Below are positions 9,571-17,579 of a DNA stretch of 64,000 bases, piece by piece. The notes below the pieces were generated by a model, which made no database searches, was not told the DNA's origin, and saw only the letters and a program-made list of their open reading frames with translations. Each line of letters opens with the position of its first letter. Positions within the stretch are counted from its first letter, which is position 1. Both the position numbers and the translations under genes were made by a program. This stretch comes from an uncultured Bacilli bacterium (lineage in GTDB: Bacteria > Bacillota_I > Bacilli_A > RF39 > UBA660), in assembly GCA_910586195.1 (NCBI GenBank), contig CAJUHO010000004.1, positions 1-64,000 on the forward strand, read 5' to 3'.

Positions 9571-10440
9571 ATTTTCTATTTCTACAGGATTCACATGGAT
9601 TACAGTTAAATAAACCTCTGGAATCTGTTTATCAATTTCTTTTTCTAAATAATTTGCAATATCATGGCTTTCAAAAGTAGAAAGATTGCCATCCACAAAA
9701 ATAGTAAATGATATTTGATACTGATATCCAACTGGCGTAGAATTAAAATGAGTCACTTTTCTAATTTCTGGATGACTATTAATAATTTGATATACTTTAT
9801 TTCTTGTTTCTCCATCAATCGATTTATCCATAAGTACGTCATAACTTTCTTTAAATATCTTAAAAGCAGTTACTAAAATCCACAATGCAATTAAAATTCC
9901 AACTATACCATCTACAAAATAAACTTGTCTTAAACTAAAAAGAGAAGCAATTAAGTTTAAAGTAGTAAGTAAACAATCATTTCGATGATCTTGACAATTC
10001 GCCTTAATTAGTAAATTATGATGTTTTCTATATAAAGCATTTGTATAAAGATAGAGAAAAAATTTTACTATTATGGTAATGAAACAAATAATAACTAGCC
10101 ATATAGAAAAAAAATATTTTTCCTCATAAACAAAGGATAAAACAACACCCTTCATCACTTGATAGGCCATAATCATCATCACAATACTAATTAGCATTGA
10201 ATAAATATACTCTGCCTTTCCATGTCCCAAATTATGGTCATCATCACCAGGCCTTGAAGCAACTCGATTCCCAATAAAAGTCATAATAGAAGAAAAAATA
10301 TCGCCAGCACTATTAAAAGCATCTGCAATCATAGCCTGACTATTAGTAATAAATCCAATAATAGCCTTAATAATCAATAAAATTATATTGCCAAGCATGC
10401 CCAAAATGCTTGCTTTTTTTACATCTTGAAACTTTTCCAT
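9565..10440 (-). CDS. Cation diffusion facilitator (CDF) family divalent metal exporter
   Basis: Proton-coupled divalent cation exporter (Zn, Fe, Mn or Co class), 291 aa. Membrane helices fill residues 10-200, and a cytoplasmic ferredoxin-like domain occupies the last 80 residues. Family marks are DAFNSAGD in helix 2 with its metal-site Asp, the HNLGHGKAE loop after it, and FVDGIVG in helix 5. AGGAAGTG precedes the ATG. The specific metal cannot be read with confidence. Confidence 0.88.
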   Translation of the reverse strand: MEKFQDVKKASILGMLGNIILLIIKAIIGFITNSQAMIADAFNSAGDIFSSIMTFIGNRVASRPGDDDHNLGHGKAEYIYSMLISIVMMIMAYQVMKGVVLSFVYEEKYFFSIWLVIICFITIIVKFFLYLYTNALYRKHHNLLIKANCQDHRNDCLLTTLNLIASLFSLRQVYFVDGIVGILIALWILVTAFKIFKESYDVLMDKSIDGETRNKVYQIINSHPEIRKVTHFNSTPVGYQYQISFTIFVDGNLSTFESHDIANYLEKEIDKQIPEVYLTVIHVNPVEIENK

Positions 10441-10499
10441 AATTTTTCACTTCCTAAACAGTCTTTATACATTATAAATTCATTTTATTTTCTACGCAA

Positions 10500-10522
10500 G
10501 AAAAAAGCACCTATAAGATGCT
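10500..10522 (-). terminator. Intrinsic terminator of the GNAT gene
   Basis: On the minus strand, the stem AGCATC/GGTGCT (one G-U pair) with loop TTATA is followed by six T. It overlaps the stop codon of the acetyltransferase gene. Confidence 0.65.
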
Positions 10523-11006
10523 ACCTACTTCTTGTATGAGAAACCTCTGTTCTTTCTCCATAATTTTTATTTCTAGTGGAAAATATCAAAGTACGATTAT
10601 CCCCATCAGCTCTTAATTCCTCTTCTAAAGAGACATTCTCTAAAAATCCACAATTTTGTGCTAATCGAATAGAGGCTAAATTGTCCTTATCTATAGATAG
10701 ATGAACATATTCACATTCTGCATCATTTTCAAAAATGCGTTCCGTTAATGTATTTACCACATAACTTGCCATTCCTTTTTGACGATACTTAGGAATTAAA
10801 GCAATATATAGCTCTCTATCATTTAAATCATCATCCCGAACAATGTTCTTATAAAATCCAGCGAAATCATTATCATAAAATATTAATGCTGAATCCCATT
10901 TAGAAAAACTAACATATTCGGTAATAGATTTATCTTTTAAATAATAATTAAAGTACTCATCATATGATGGATTATATGAGGCAAACTTTATTTTTGTAAA
11001 ATCCAT
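10521..11006 (-). CDS. GNAT-family N-acetyltransferase
   Basis: Predicted acetyl-CoA dependent acyltransferase of 161 aa, a single GNAT domain. The acetyl-CoA binding motif A is visible as ALIPKYRQKGMASYVVN (R/Q-x-x-G-x-G/A form). Motif B follows as LSIDKDNLASIRLAQNCGF, the N-x-x-S...Y/CGF pattern typical of the family. AAGGAG precedes the ATG. It is monocistronic. The acceptor substrate is unknown; protein N-terminal, small-amine and antibiotic acetylation are all possible. Confidence 0.82.
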   Translation of the reverse strand: MDFTKIKFASYNPSYDEYFNYYLKDKSITEYVSFSKWDSALIFYDNDFAGFYKNIVRDDDLNDRELYIALIPKYRQKGMASYVVNTLTERIFENDAECEYVHLSIDKDNLASIRLAQNCGFLENVSLEEELRADGDNRTLIFSTRNKNYGERTEVSHTRSR

Positions 11007-11077
11007 AATTTTCTCCTTGAAAACAAAACATTTATCATTCTTAGACTAACATAGGATTCCTTTATATGTCAATTGCT

Positions 11078-11425
11078 TTATTTTTTACATCGACCATTTC
11101 TAAAATTTGCACTGATATCTTTCTCTTTCTCAATACACTCTCTTGTAAAATTTTTCATAAAACGTCCATCAAAAACATCGATTGATGTTAAATGACCTAA
11201 ATAACTTAATAAACTTGTAGAAATTGTAAACTGTTTCGTATTTCTAACCCATTTTGTCATGAAAGCAGGGTACTCACTAAGTTCACTGGCTCTTAATACA
11301 ACATAGTTTTCAAACACTGAGACAATATTATCATGAAAATACGGATTTTCTTCTCTCATCTCATCAATGGAAAATAGAAAAGCCATAACTTGATAATATG
11401 ACAACCCTACAGAGTCATTTTGCAT
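11078..11425 (-). CDS. Conserved-looking small protein of unknown function
   Basis: About 115 aa, soluble, without signal peptide or recognisable motif. I do not recognise the family. The start at 11425 (MQNDSVG) is chosen because GAGGGGGG sits six bases before it; an ATG two codons upstream would overlap that site. The good ribosome binding site, own frame and lack of overlap with neighbours argue that it is a real gene. Confidence 0.6.
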   Translation of the reverse strand: MQNDSVGLSYYQVMAFLFSIDEMREENPYFHDNIVSVFENYVVLRASELSEYPAFMTKWVRNTKQFTISTSLLSYLGHLTSIDVFDGRFMKNFTRECIEKEKDISANFRNGRCKK

Positions 11426-11492
11426 ATACATCCCCCCTCTTTTAGCAGTCTATTATATCAAAAAACGTCTCATATTGCAATGCTTAATGATT

Positions 11493-12578
11493 CTATTTAA
11501 TTGTACTTACTAATTTCGTTTTCGTAATTTTTTCATATAGCATATCTTTATTAGTAAAAAAATATTTCATACTGGATAATAAATAGAATAAAAATAGAAA
11601 AACAATAAAAATGAATCCTACAAATTCTCTAATAATATCATTACGAACATTAAAAATTATATAACTAAAAAAACAGGGAATTAATATATATATACTTAAT
11701 GCCAAAAACTTTCTCCATAATAATCTCGATTTATTTCTCTGATTGTTATAATCTAACACTTCAATATTTAAAAATTTCTCTGCAAAAGTAGAAGTGTTTA
11801 AAAAAAGTGGCACTAAAAAATAATAAATAATAGCAATAGTAATAGATAAATAAATATTATCAATAAATAAAGCAATCACAGATAACTCTATTACTAAAAA
11901 AATAAATAAGTCTAAAAAATAGGCTGTTGTTCTTCTAAAGCCCGAAACAACTTTTCCACGCTGTCTGGCTTTTTGGTTAACCGCTTCCATTTTAGGGATA
12001 AAATAAGACAAAGGAATCACTAAGTAGTATCCTAAAAATCCACCAAATGTGTTTAAAATCAAATCATCGATATCACACAAACGATATCCTCTTGGATAAA
12101 TAAAATATAGTCCACTTAATTGTGTAAGTTCAAAGAATAAACTTAACAAAAAAGAAAAGATAATTACTTTTTTCTTATTACAATTAAAATAGTATTGTAA
12201 AAACATGCCAAAGGGAATTGTTAATATAATATTAAAAACTGGTACATAAAAGTAAGACTCCCTCATTGCAGGCAAATAAGTATCAATTTGTATAATATTA
12301 AATGATGAATACTTAATAAAATCAATTACAAAGTCAAAAGGAACCAATTGCACTCTGGGGGTTGTAAGAAGAGCAACTTCACTAATTTTAGGCAATGGTA
12401 AAATCACTAAAAAATAAGCACATATAAGATAATAAACAAATAAATAAGTAATAATAGATTTTAAAATAGAAATAGAGCCATATTTATGATATTCGATTAA
12501 AATAAAAGGAATAGTAAATAAAAATGCCACAAGTGGAAAAAATAAAGTTGCATATTTAATAATAGTTATATAACCCAC
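11493..12578 (-). CDS. VanZ-RDD fusion membrane protein
   Basis: Integral membrane protein of 361 aa. The first 180 residues are a VanZ-like domain: five hydrophobic helices, LVPFDFVIDF, a NIILTIPFG helix and LSLFFELTQL followed by CDIDDLILNTFGGFLGY, all hallmarks of the family. Residues about 205-350 are an RDD domain, beginning SGFRRTTAYFLDLF and continuing with helices and TFAEKFLNIEV. VanZ-like proteins are linked to lipoglycopeptide resistance and cell envelope function. The role of the fused form is not established. GTG start after AAAGG. Confidence 0.82.
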   Translation of the reverse strand: MGYITIIKYATLFFPLVAFLFTIPFILIEYHKYGSISILKSIITYLFVYYLICAYFLVILPLPKISEVALLTTPRVQLVPFDFVIDFIKYSSFNIIQIDTYLPAMRESYFYVPVFNIILTIPFGMFLQYYFNCNKKKVIIFSFLLSLFFELTQLSGLYFIYPRGYRLCDIDDLILNTFGGFLGYYLVIPLSYFIPKMEAVNQKARQRGKVVSGFRRTTAYFLDLFIFLVIELSVIALFIDNIYLSITIAIIYYFLVPLFLNTSTFAEKFLNIEVLDYNNQRNKSRLLWRKFLALSIYILIPCFFSYIIFNVRNDIIREFVGFIFIVFLFLFYLLSSMKYFFTNKDMLYEKITKTKLVSTIK

Positions 12579-12664
12579 AATAAACTTTCCTTTCCTATCA
12601 TAGTATCACCACATTTCTGACATAATTATACACAAATTCTATCTTTTTTAAACTTACAGTTTTG

Positions 12665-12705
12665 TAATAAAAAAATTATAATGAAAACACCCACTATAAT
12701 TTTTT
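12665..12705 (-). terminator. Intrinsic terminator of the GIY-YIG/DUF2075 gene
   Basis: Perfect 11-bp stem (12670-12680 with 12695-12705) with a 14-nt loop and a T-run on the minus strand. It starts two bases after the stop codon. The run of A on the other arm could also allow it to work for the opposite strand. Confidence 0.7.
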
Positions 12706-12706
12706 G

Positions 12707-14329
12707 TTACCTACTATAAACATTACTATCAATAAATTGCTTTAAATATTCTCTTAAATTTTCATCACAAACATAAACATAAGTACCATAAATTCCTCGT
12801 GTCAACAAAATAGCATAAGCATTCAAAACCTCTTCATAAATTGCCTCATCCGATTTTTGGCATTTCACTGTATTATCATAGAACTTATCCTTATCTAATT
12901 TTATTTTTTTACTTACTTTATCATAGTATAATTCTGGTCCTATGATAACTCCTATATAATTTAAATCTATACCAGAAAGCGTATAAATACTACCAATTTC
13001 CTTCTTACATTCCTCTTTTCGAATCCATCCCACTGTACATGTATTCCATTTTACTTTTTGAGAATCAACTATAAAAGTATGGGATTCTGGTGTATTATCA
13101 TTTGAAAATTCAAACGAATAACCACTAGCTATCCTACTTAACCCATATTTTTCTTCTTTTAAAGTAATAATCTTATCTAGCTCTTGATAACTTTCTACTA
13201 TCCTAAAAGTATAATTTAAAAATATTTTTCGCCTAGGATTTTCCCCATATAGAATATCATAAATATAATCTACATAACCTTGCCCTGCTTGTACTCTCAT
13301 CTGCTTTTTTAACTCAATAGGACGAATTCCTCTATCGATAGTTTCTATCTTTTGATTAAAAATATCTTTAGGGATAGCAGAGGGAGAAACAATTTGACGA
13401 GAGTCATAGAACAAAATAAGGGTTTTAGATTGCATTAACAACCAATCTAACTCATCATAACTACTAGTAAGACCTAATCGTTCATTTCCCTTTTTAAAGG
13501 CACGTGCATAGCTTCTTAAATACTTAAACCTTCTCAACTTGTGTGCCTCATCACAAATAACAATATCATATTTTTTCCTTGTTAATTCCACTGGCGCTAC
13601 TACACTCTTCTTACAATATTTTAAACAACTTAATGCATACTTTATCTCCTCCCTTAAAGAAGGATTCGCTACAACAATTACTATCTTTTTATCACGATAC
13701 TGTTCACTGCTCTTCAAATAATCAAATAGGGTAATAGCAAGTGCCGTTTTACCAGTACCAGGATTTCCTGTTATTCTTATAGGCCTTGCTTTATAACTAC
13801 TATCCACTGGATATGTTTCCTTAGAATCTATTACATGTACAATAGATTTTAAGGCCCTTGTTTGTTCCGAATTCAATTTTTTAAAAGGAGCTCGTTTAAA
13901 TTCTTCAGAATCCAATAAATCTTTAAATTTCTTTTCTTTTACAATTCCCATCTTTTCAAGAATCAACCACAATTTATCAAATTTTAATTCATATTGATTC
14001 TTATTATAATAAAAGTTATATTTATAACCTTCTCTTTCATTTGTTACAATATACTTTCTATCCATGCTAATAAGTACTACTAATAAATGTTCATAATGTT
14101 TCATAATAGTTGCATTGGCATGACTATCCGTAATAATATACATAGTATGAAACTGACAATAGTTCTCCGATATATCGCCTTTATGGCTCTTCGCTCTTTC
14201 TTTTACATTAGCACTTTCTCCAATATATAAATACTTATTTCCTTCTAAAATATAAAGACAATGATAATTATTATCAATTTTCCAATTATCAAAATCTCCA
14301 GTTTTAAAATCATAAGCCATCATCTTCAT
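12707..14329 (-). CDS. GIY-YIG nuclease fused to DUF2075 (Schlafen-3-like) helicase
   Basis: A 540-aa two-domain protein. The N-terminal 100 residues are GIY-YIG-like: LYILEGNKYLYIGES followed by NVKERAKSHKGD, with the Arg and His expected on the catalytic face. The rest is a DUF2075 P-loop ATPase with Walker A GNPGTGKTA, Walker B VICDEAH and a late ITRG element near the C-terminus. The class is known in mobile and defence regions, but its activity is not defined. I place the start at 14329 (MKMMAYDF) after GGGGAT, because the ATG at 14404 lies inside a terminator-like hairpin. Monocistronic. Confidence 0.78.
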   Translation of the reverse strand: MKMMAYDFKTGDFDNWKIDNNYHCLYILEGNKYLYIGESANVKERAKSHKGDISENYCQFHTMYIITDSHANATIMKHYEHLLVVLISMDRKYIVTNEREGYKYNFYYNKNQYELKFDKLWLILEKMGIVKEKKFKDLLDSEEFKRAPFKKLNSEQTRALKSIVHVIDSKETYPVDSSYKARPIRITGNPGTGKTALAITLFDYLKSSEQYRDKKIVIVVANPSLREEIKYALSCLKYCKKSVVAPVELTRKKYDIVICDEAHKLRRFKYLRSYARAFKKGNERLGLTSSYDELDWLLMQSKTLILFYDSRQIVSPSAIPKDIFNQKIETIDRGIRPIELKKQMRVQAGQGYVDYIYDILYGENPRRKIFLNYTFRIVESYQELDKIITLKEEKYGLSRIASGYSFEFSNDNTPESHTFIVDSQKVKWNTCTVGWIRKEECKKEIGSIYTLSGIDLNYIGVIIGPELYYDKVSKKIKLDKDKFYDNTVKCQKSDEAIYEEVLNAYAILLTRGIYGTYVYVCDENLREYLKQFIDSNVYSR

Positions 14330-14365
14330 CTTAACATCCCCAATCAAAATAAGTATACAGTCTTT

Positions 14366-14409
14366 CACTAAAAACAAAAACCGTGTTTTACTGTATGTTT
14401 CCACGGTTT
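14366..14409 (-). terminator. Terminator-like hairpin upstream of the GIY-YIG gene
   Basis: Perfect 8-bp stem AAACCGTG/CACGGTTT (14378-14385 with 14402-14409) with a 16-nt loop. On the minus strand it is followed by TTGTTTTT. It probably ends transcription arriving from the ATPase/STAS/membrane operon. Confidence 0.55.
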
Positions 14410-14456
14410 CATCTATATTAACACTCCATTTTTAAAGTGCCCTTTGACTTAGCACA

Positions 14457-14473
14457 GAAACTGAACCAGTTTC
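14457..14473. repeat. Short perfect hairpin
   Basis: GAAACTG-AAC-CAGTTTC, a 7-bp perfect inverted repeat with a 3-nt loop, in a gene-free interval of about 300 bases that also contains two larger hairpins. Confidence 0.45.
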
Positions 14474-14645
14474 CAAATTCTAATTTTGTCTATTATTTTT
14501 ACTTTTTATTGAATACTCCTTCTGAAACCTACGAAGGTTCAAATTTATCTTTTTCTGCTAAAAGTACCATTGAGAGTAAATAACAAAATGTAGATAATGA
14601 GCACTTTGTTTAAATTCTTCTAATACATTCTAATAAAATACTATC

Positions 14646-14697
14646 ATCTGATATGAACCCCCGTTTCTTGGACATAGAAACGAGGTTCATATCAGAT
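14646..14697. repeat. Long hairpin downstream of the ATPase/STAS/membrane operon
   Basis: A 52-nt inverted repeat: 14 perfect base pairs, a short bulge, then seven more pairs around the loop TGGACAT. There is no T-run on either side, so it is not a standard terminator. It could be an RNA 3'-end processing or stability element, part of a non-coding RNA, or a remnant of an insertion. Confidence 0.5.
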
Positions 14698-14709
14698 TAA
14701 TTTGGTATC

Positions 14710-15153
14710 TTATTTATAATATTCATTTATCTCATCATAGAGTTGGTTAATTAAATTGTGTATTTCTTTAATTTTTTCTTCTTTATTATCTCTATCTGAA
14801 CATAACAATACAATATCATCATCTATCTTGACTAATAAACTATCAATATTATTATATACAGTAATATCAATAAATTGTAAAAATTTTATTTTTTTTCTGA
14901 ATTCTCCAATTGCCTTTTCAAAATCATTAGATGCTTCAGTATATACAATATTATTCTTTATATCAATAAAACTTGTAAATACATTGGGAAACGTAACAAG
15001 AAGCATCTCCTGAAAAACTGGCTGATAATAGTTTTCTTTCATTTTAAGTTTGGTCTGTTTTTTTGAAATATGATTAGTGTATATAAGTGATGCAATAGAT
15101 AAAAGAATTGCTAGAACACTGGTTACTACCTGTGCAATTTCAAATGGTGTCAT
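14710..15153 (-). CDS. Small membrane-anchored protein of the GHKL/STAS operon
   Basis: A 147-aa protein with one N-terminal membrane helix (about residues 8-27, VVTSVLAILLSIASLIY), then a basic stretch (HISKKQTKLKMK) and a cytoplasmic helical domain. I do not recognise the family. Its ATG overlaps the TAA of the STAS-like gene by one base (TAATG), a sign of translational coupling, so it probably acts with the ATPase and STAS proteins, perhaps as the membrane partner. Function unknown. Confidence 0.6.
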   Translation of the reverse strand: MTPFEIAQVVTSVLAILLSIASLIYTNHISKKQTKLKMKENYYQPVFQEMLLVTFPNVFTSFIDIKNNIVYTEASNDFEKAIGEFRKKIKFLQFIDITVYNNIDSLLVKIDDDIVLLCSDRDNKEEKIKEIHNLINQLYDEINEYYK

Positions 15154-15437
15154 TAAAATTTCAAGTTTTCCATTATCTTGGTTGTCAATTCATTTGATGA
15201 ACTTTTGATTACTATATATTTGTCAATCGCATTTTTATCTATTTTACTTAATATTTCACTGAAAAAACCTTGTATAAATGATATTCCTATTTTCTTTATA
15301 TGGTCTGGAAAAATTATTTCATTTTGCTCATCCCATCTAAATTTCTCCTTTGCTTGCTTTTCATATTCAACTACACCGAATAGATTTCCAGCCAATCCAG
15401 TTATAGTTTTATCGAATTTCAAATTTATTTTATTCAT
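15153..15437 (-). CDS. STAS-like protein, DUF4325 family
   Basis: About 94 aa. The pattern INLKFDKTITGLAGNLFG, then IIFPDHIKKIGISFIQGFF, matches the STAS-like DUF4325 family. These are small domains resembling anti-sigma factor antagonists and are often found beside a GHKL ATPase. The preferred start at 15437 (MNKINLKF) has AAGGA nine bases upstream; ATGs at 15455 and 15446 are alternatives. The gene overlaps the 3' end of the ATPase gene and is coupled to the next gene. By analogy with SpoIIAA/SpoIIAB it may be regulated by phosphorylation, but this is inference. Confidence 0.75.
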   Translation of the reverse strand: MNKINLKFDKTITGLAGNLFGVVEYEKQAKEKFRWDEQNEIIFPDHIKKIGISFIQGFFSEILSKIDKNAIDKYIVIKSSSNELTTKIMENLKF

Positions 15438-16572
15438 TTTCTTCATTCCTTTCATCCAAAATAAAACTTAAGTTATAAATTGTACCATTAAATCTATTTA
15501 AATTTTTACCTACAATTTCTGGTGATGGTATTTTTGATAAATAATCATTGTCATTATTAAATCCAATCAAACCTTCTTCTGTTAAATCCAAAAAAGGTTC
15601 TTTAAAATAAATCACATCATCACCACTTAACACATAGCAATAATCTTCTCTAGCCTTATTTTTTAATTGTTTAATTAACGTCGTAAGACCAGTACCACCA
15701 GACCCTATAGAATTTTTCCTAGTAGTAACATATTTTTGAAATGCCGAAATAGTAGAGAATGTGTTTATATCATAATTCTTTGAAAATTGGGATCGGTGAT
15801 TATCATAGGCTGTTAATACTATTTCATTTCTAGGAGAGTATGAACTTCTATTAGTATCTCCAATATATTGTTTAATATTACTTCCGATTAAAATATCGCT
15901 TATGGTTATTGTAGTAACATTAATATTCTTGTATTTATGTACATTATCAACAACTATTTTTATATCTAGCAAACAATCTCCATCAGAGTGTTCTAAAGAA
16001 TTACCGACTATTTCTGTAATAACTTCAGATAAATCCTCAGCATATTCTTTCTCTATATTATATGCGGATAAAAAGGTTGTTATGTCTGAAAGCAATATGG
16101 ATAAAAATATTCCTACCTTATTCTCTTCATTATTAACACATAGTTTTCTAAAATGATTTCTGCATATTTGAGTTTCTTTTTCGAATGTTTTAACGAAATT
16201 GTTATTATTTATTTTTCGAGTATTGTATTGAAATAGATTACTAGCTCTAAAATTTTCATACCCTAATAAGGTCTTATCTATAATAAATGTATATGTAATA
16301 TCGCAAATACTATTTTTTATTAAATAGTATAATAGTATTTCAAAAACAATAAGTGTTGCTTCATCTGCAATATATTTTGTATTGATAACAATTTTAAGTT
16401 CAAAATTTCTTAAATTGTTTTGCATTATATATTTTACGTGTTCTAAAAGAATAAAAATGGAAGTTGAACAAAATAATTCACCAGATATCCTTATTTTATG
16501 TTTAAGTGGGTTTTTAACAGTACGATGGTCAACTGCATCTATTTGAGAAAAAATGTTTTCAATATTCTTCAT
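15430..16572 (-). CDS. GHKL (histidine-kinase-like) ATPase
   Basis: A 380-aa soluble protein with a C-terminal GHKL ATP-binding fold. The N-box is EVITEIVGNSLEHSDGD (Asn and His in place), and the lid glycines are in GSGGTGLTTLIKQL. No dimerisation or phosphoacceptor His domain is seen, so it is not a classical sensor kinase and is closer to anti-sigma-like ATPases. Residues 1-180 resemble no domain I know. I chose the ATG at 16572 (MKNIENIF) after GGTGAT, because the ATG at 16605 sits in the -10 box. First gene of a three-gene overlapping operon. Confidence 0.72.
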   Translation of the reverse strand: MKNIENIFSQIDAVDHRTVKNPLKHKIRISGELFCSTSIFILLEHVKYIMQNNLRNFELKIVINTKYIADEATLIVFEILLYYLIKNSICDITYTFIIDKTLLGYENFRASNLFQYNTRKINNNNFVKTFEKETQICRNHFRKLCVNNEENKVGIFLSILLSDITTFLSAYNIEKEYAEDLSEVITEIVGNSLEHSDGDCLLDIKIVVDNVHKYKNINVTTITISDILIGSNIKQYIGDTNRSSYSPRNEIVLTAYDNHRSQFSKNYDINTFSTISAFQKYVTTRKNSIGSGGTGLTTLIKQLKNKAREDYCYVLSGDDVIYFKEPFLDLTEEGLIGFNNDNDYLSKIPSPEIVGKNLNRFNGTIYNLSFILDERNEENE

Positions 16573-16603
16573 ATCACCATCATCACCACTGCTTTCTAAG
16601 AAC

Positions 16604-16612
16604 ATTATAACA
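16604..16612 (-). promoter_or_regulatory. Extended -10 promoter of the GHKL/STAS operon
   Basis: On the minus strand, TGT precedes a perfect TATAAT (16604-16609). There is no good -35. Transcription would start near 16597, upstream of the GGTGAT ribosome binding site. Confidence 0.45.
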
Positions 16613-16625
16613 TATAATCAAATAA

Positions 16626-16649
16626 AAGTGCCTATTTTGGCACTCTTTT
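16626..16649. terminator. Bidirectional terminator after tRNA-Trp
   Basis: AGTGCC-N6-GGCACT hairpin with A-rich and T-rich flanks on both sides. On the minus strand it would end the tRNA-Trp transcript. A second inverted repeat (CGCAAAC/GTTTGCG, 16666-16702) lies between it and the tRNA. Confidence 0.65.
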
Positions 16650-16712
16650 AATTGCTATCTTAATCGCAAACCCGCCTGTAAAACAACAGATTGAGTTTGC
16701 GTAATGTACAAA

Positions 16713-16786
16713 TGGCAGGGGATGAGAGAATCGAACTCCCAACAAAAGTTTTGGAGACTCCTATTATACCATTTAACTAATCCCCT
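16713..16786 (-). tRNA. trnW: tRNA-Trp (anticodon CCA)
   Basis: A 74-nt cloverleaf with encoded CCA end. The acceptor stem is AGGGGAT/ATCCCCT with discriminator G. The anticodon arm is GGAGT-CTCCAAA-ACTTT, giving anticodon CCA. The T-arm GGGAG-TTCGATT-CTCTC is canonical. It is close in sequence to the Bacillus tRNA-Trp. With TGA used as a stop elsewhere in the window, it confirms normal decoding of TGG. Confidence 0.96.
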
Positions 16787-16979
16787 ATATTATTGAGAAA
16801 ACACAATGTTTTCATCGACTAAATTGTATTGATTTTTAATATTTAATATACTAGTTTTTCTCTTATTAAAAAATTTAAGATATATCAACTACTACAGAAA
16901 TATAGTAACACGAAACTGAAAACAATTCAATAAAAATCATATATTATGTTATATTTTATTCATTATAAAGGGCAAAAAG

Positions 16980-16994
16980 CATAACCTATATTAG
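16980..16994 (+). promoter_or_regulatory. CATAAC-type motif shared with the interrupted amidase gene
   Basis: A 15-base block beginning CATAACCTA lies just upstream of the ribosome binding site. It matches the block upstream of the interrupted amidase at 14 of 15 positions, and CATANNNTA is the sigma-K -10 consensus. No AC element is present at the usual -35 distance here. AT-rich DNA makes chance matches easy. Confidence 0.35.
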
Positions 16995-17002
16995 GTGATA
17001 GT

Positions 17003-17431
17003 ATGAGTGTTATTAATTACACCGCAAAAGAGTTAGACCTATTAGCTAGACTTATGCGAGCAGAAGCCATTGGAGAAGGAGATTATGGAATGCTAATGGT
17101 AGGAAATGTTGGCGTTAATAGAGTTCTAACAGACTGTCTCGATTTTAAAAATATTCGAACAATTAATGATATGGTCTTTCAAAATCCAGGAGGATTTGCA
17201 GGAATTAACAGTCCTCTTTTCTATAGCAGCGCTACAACTAAAGAAAAACAACTAGCAGAGCGAGTTTTAAAAGGAGAATATTACCATCCAGCAACTAATG
17301 CCCTATGGTTCTATGCACCAAGTGGTAATACACCTTGCGTTGAGTTTTGGTACAATCAACGGTTTTCAGGGAAATACAAAAACCACTGTTTTTATGAACC
17401 ATATCCAAGTATTTGTATTCCCTTACATTAA
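17003..17431 (+). CDS. SleB-family cell wall hydrolase without signal peptide
   Basis: A 142-aa Hydrolase_2 domain protein, the catalytic domain of the spore cortex-lytic enzyme SleB (a lytic transglycosylase). Family marks are LLARLMRAEAIGEGDYG with its conserved Glu, VGNVGVNRV, the NPGGFAGI stretch and ATNALWFYAPSG. It is only the catalytic domain; the N-terminal peptidoglycan-binding domain of SleB is absent and there is no signal peptide. Such short forms occur in spore formers. Expression inside the mother cell or forespore is a plausible inference. AGGTGAT precedes the ATG. Confidence 0.85.
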   Translation: MSVINYTAKELDLLARLMRAEAIGEGDYGMLMVGNVGVNRVLTDCLDFKNIRTINDMVFQNPGGFAGINSPLFYSSATTKEKQLAERVLKGEYYHPATNALWFYAPSGNTPCVEFWYNQRFSGKYKNHCFYEPYPSICIPLH

Positions 17432-17488
17432 AATTACAAATAAATAACTACTAATTAAATAACAATATTTCCTTATTACTATACTAGT

Positions 17489-17510
17489 AACTCTCACATG
17501 AGAGTTTTTT
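17489..17510 (+). terminator. Intrinsic terminator of the SleB-like gene
   Basis: Stem AACTCTC/GAGAGTT with a 4-nt loop, followed by six T. Confidence 0.75.
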
Positions 17511-17579
17511 ATTGTGTTTATCTATAACAATAAAAGTTATCCACAATTATTGTGAACAACTTATTCTTATACCACCTTA

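Noticed and set aside
14646..14697. Insertion sequence end or MITE
   Set aside because: The inverted repeat is a single compact hairpin without target duplication or a second copy in the window.
14400..14700. Retron-type non-coding RNA
   Set aside because: No reverse transcriptase gene is present nearby; the hairpins alone do not support it.
12707..16605. Genomic island integrated at tRNA-Trp
   Set aside because: No integrase gene and no second copy of the tRNA 3' end was seen in the flanking DNA, so the position may be coincidence.
16812..16822. GAAAACA/TGTTTTC palindrome upstream of tRNA-Trp as a T-box or attenuator
   Set aside because: It is a short A/T-rich hairpin without specifier loop or antiterminator; a T-box would not be expected before a tRNA gene.
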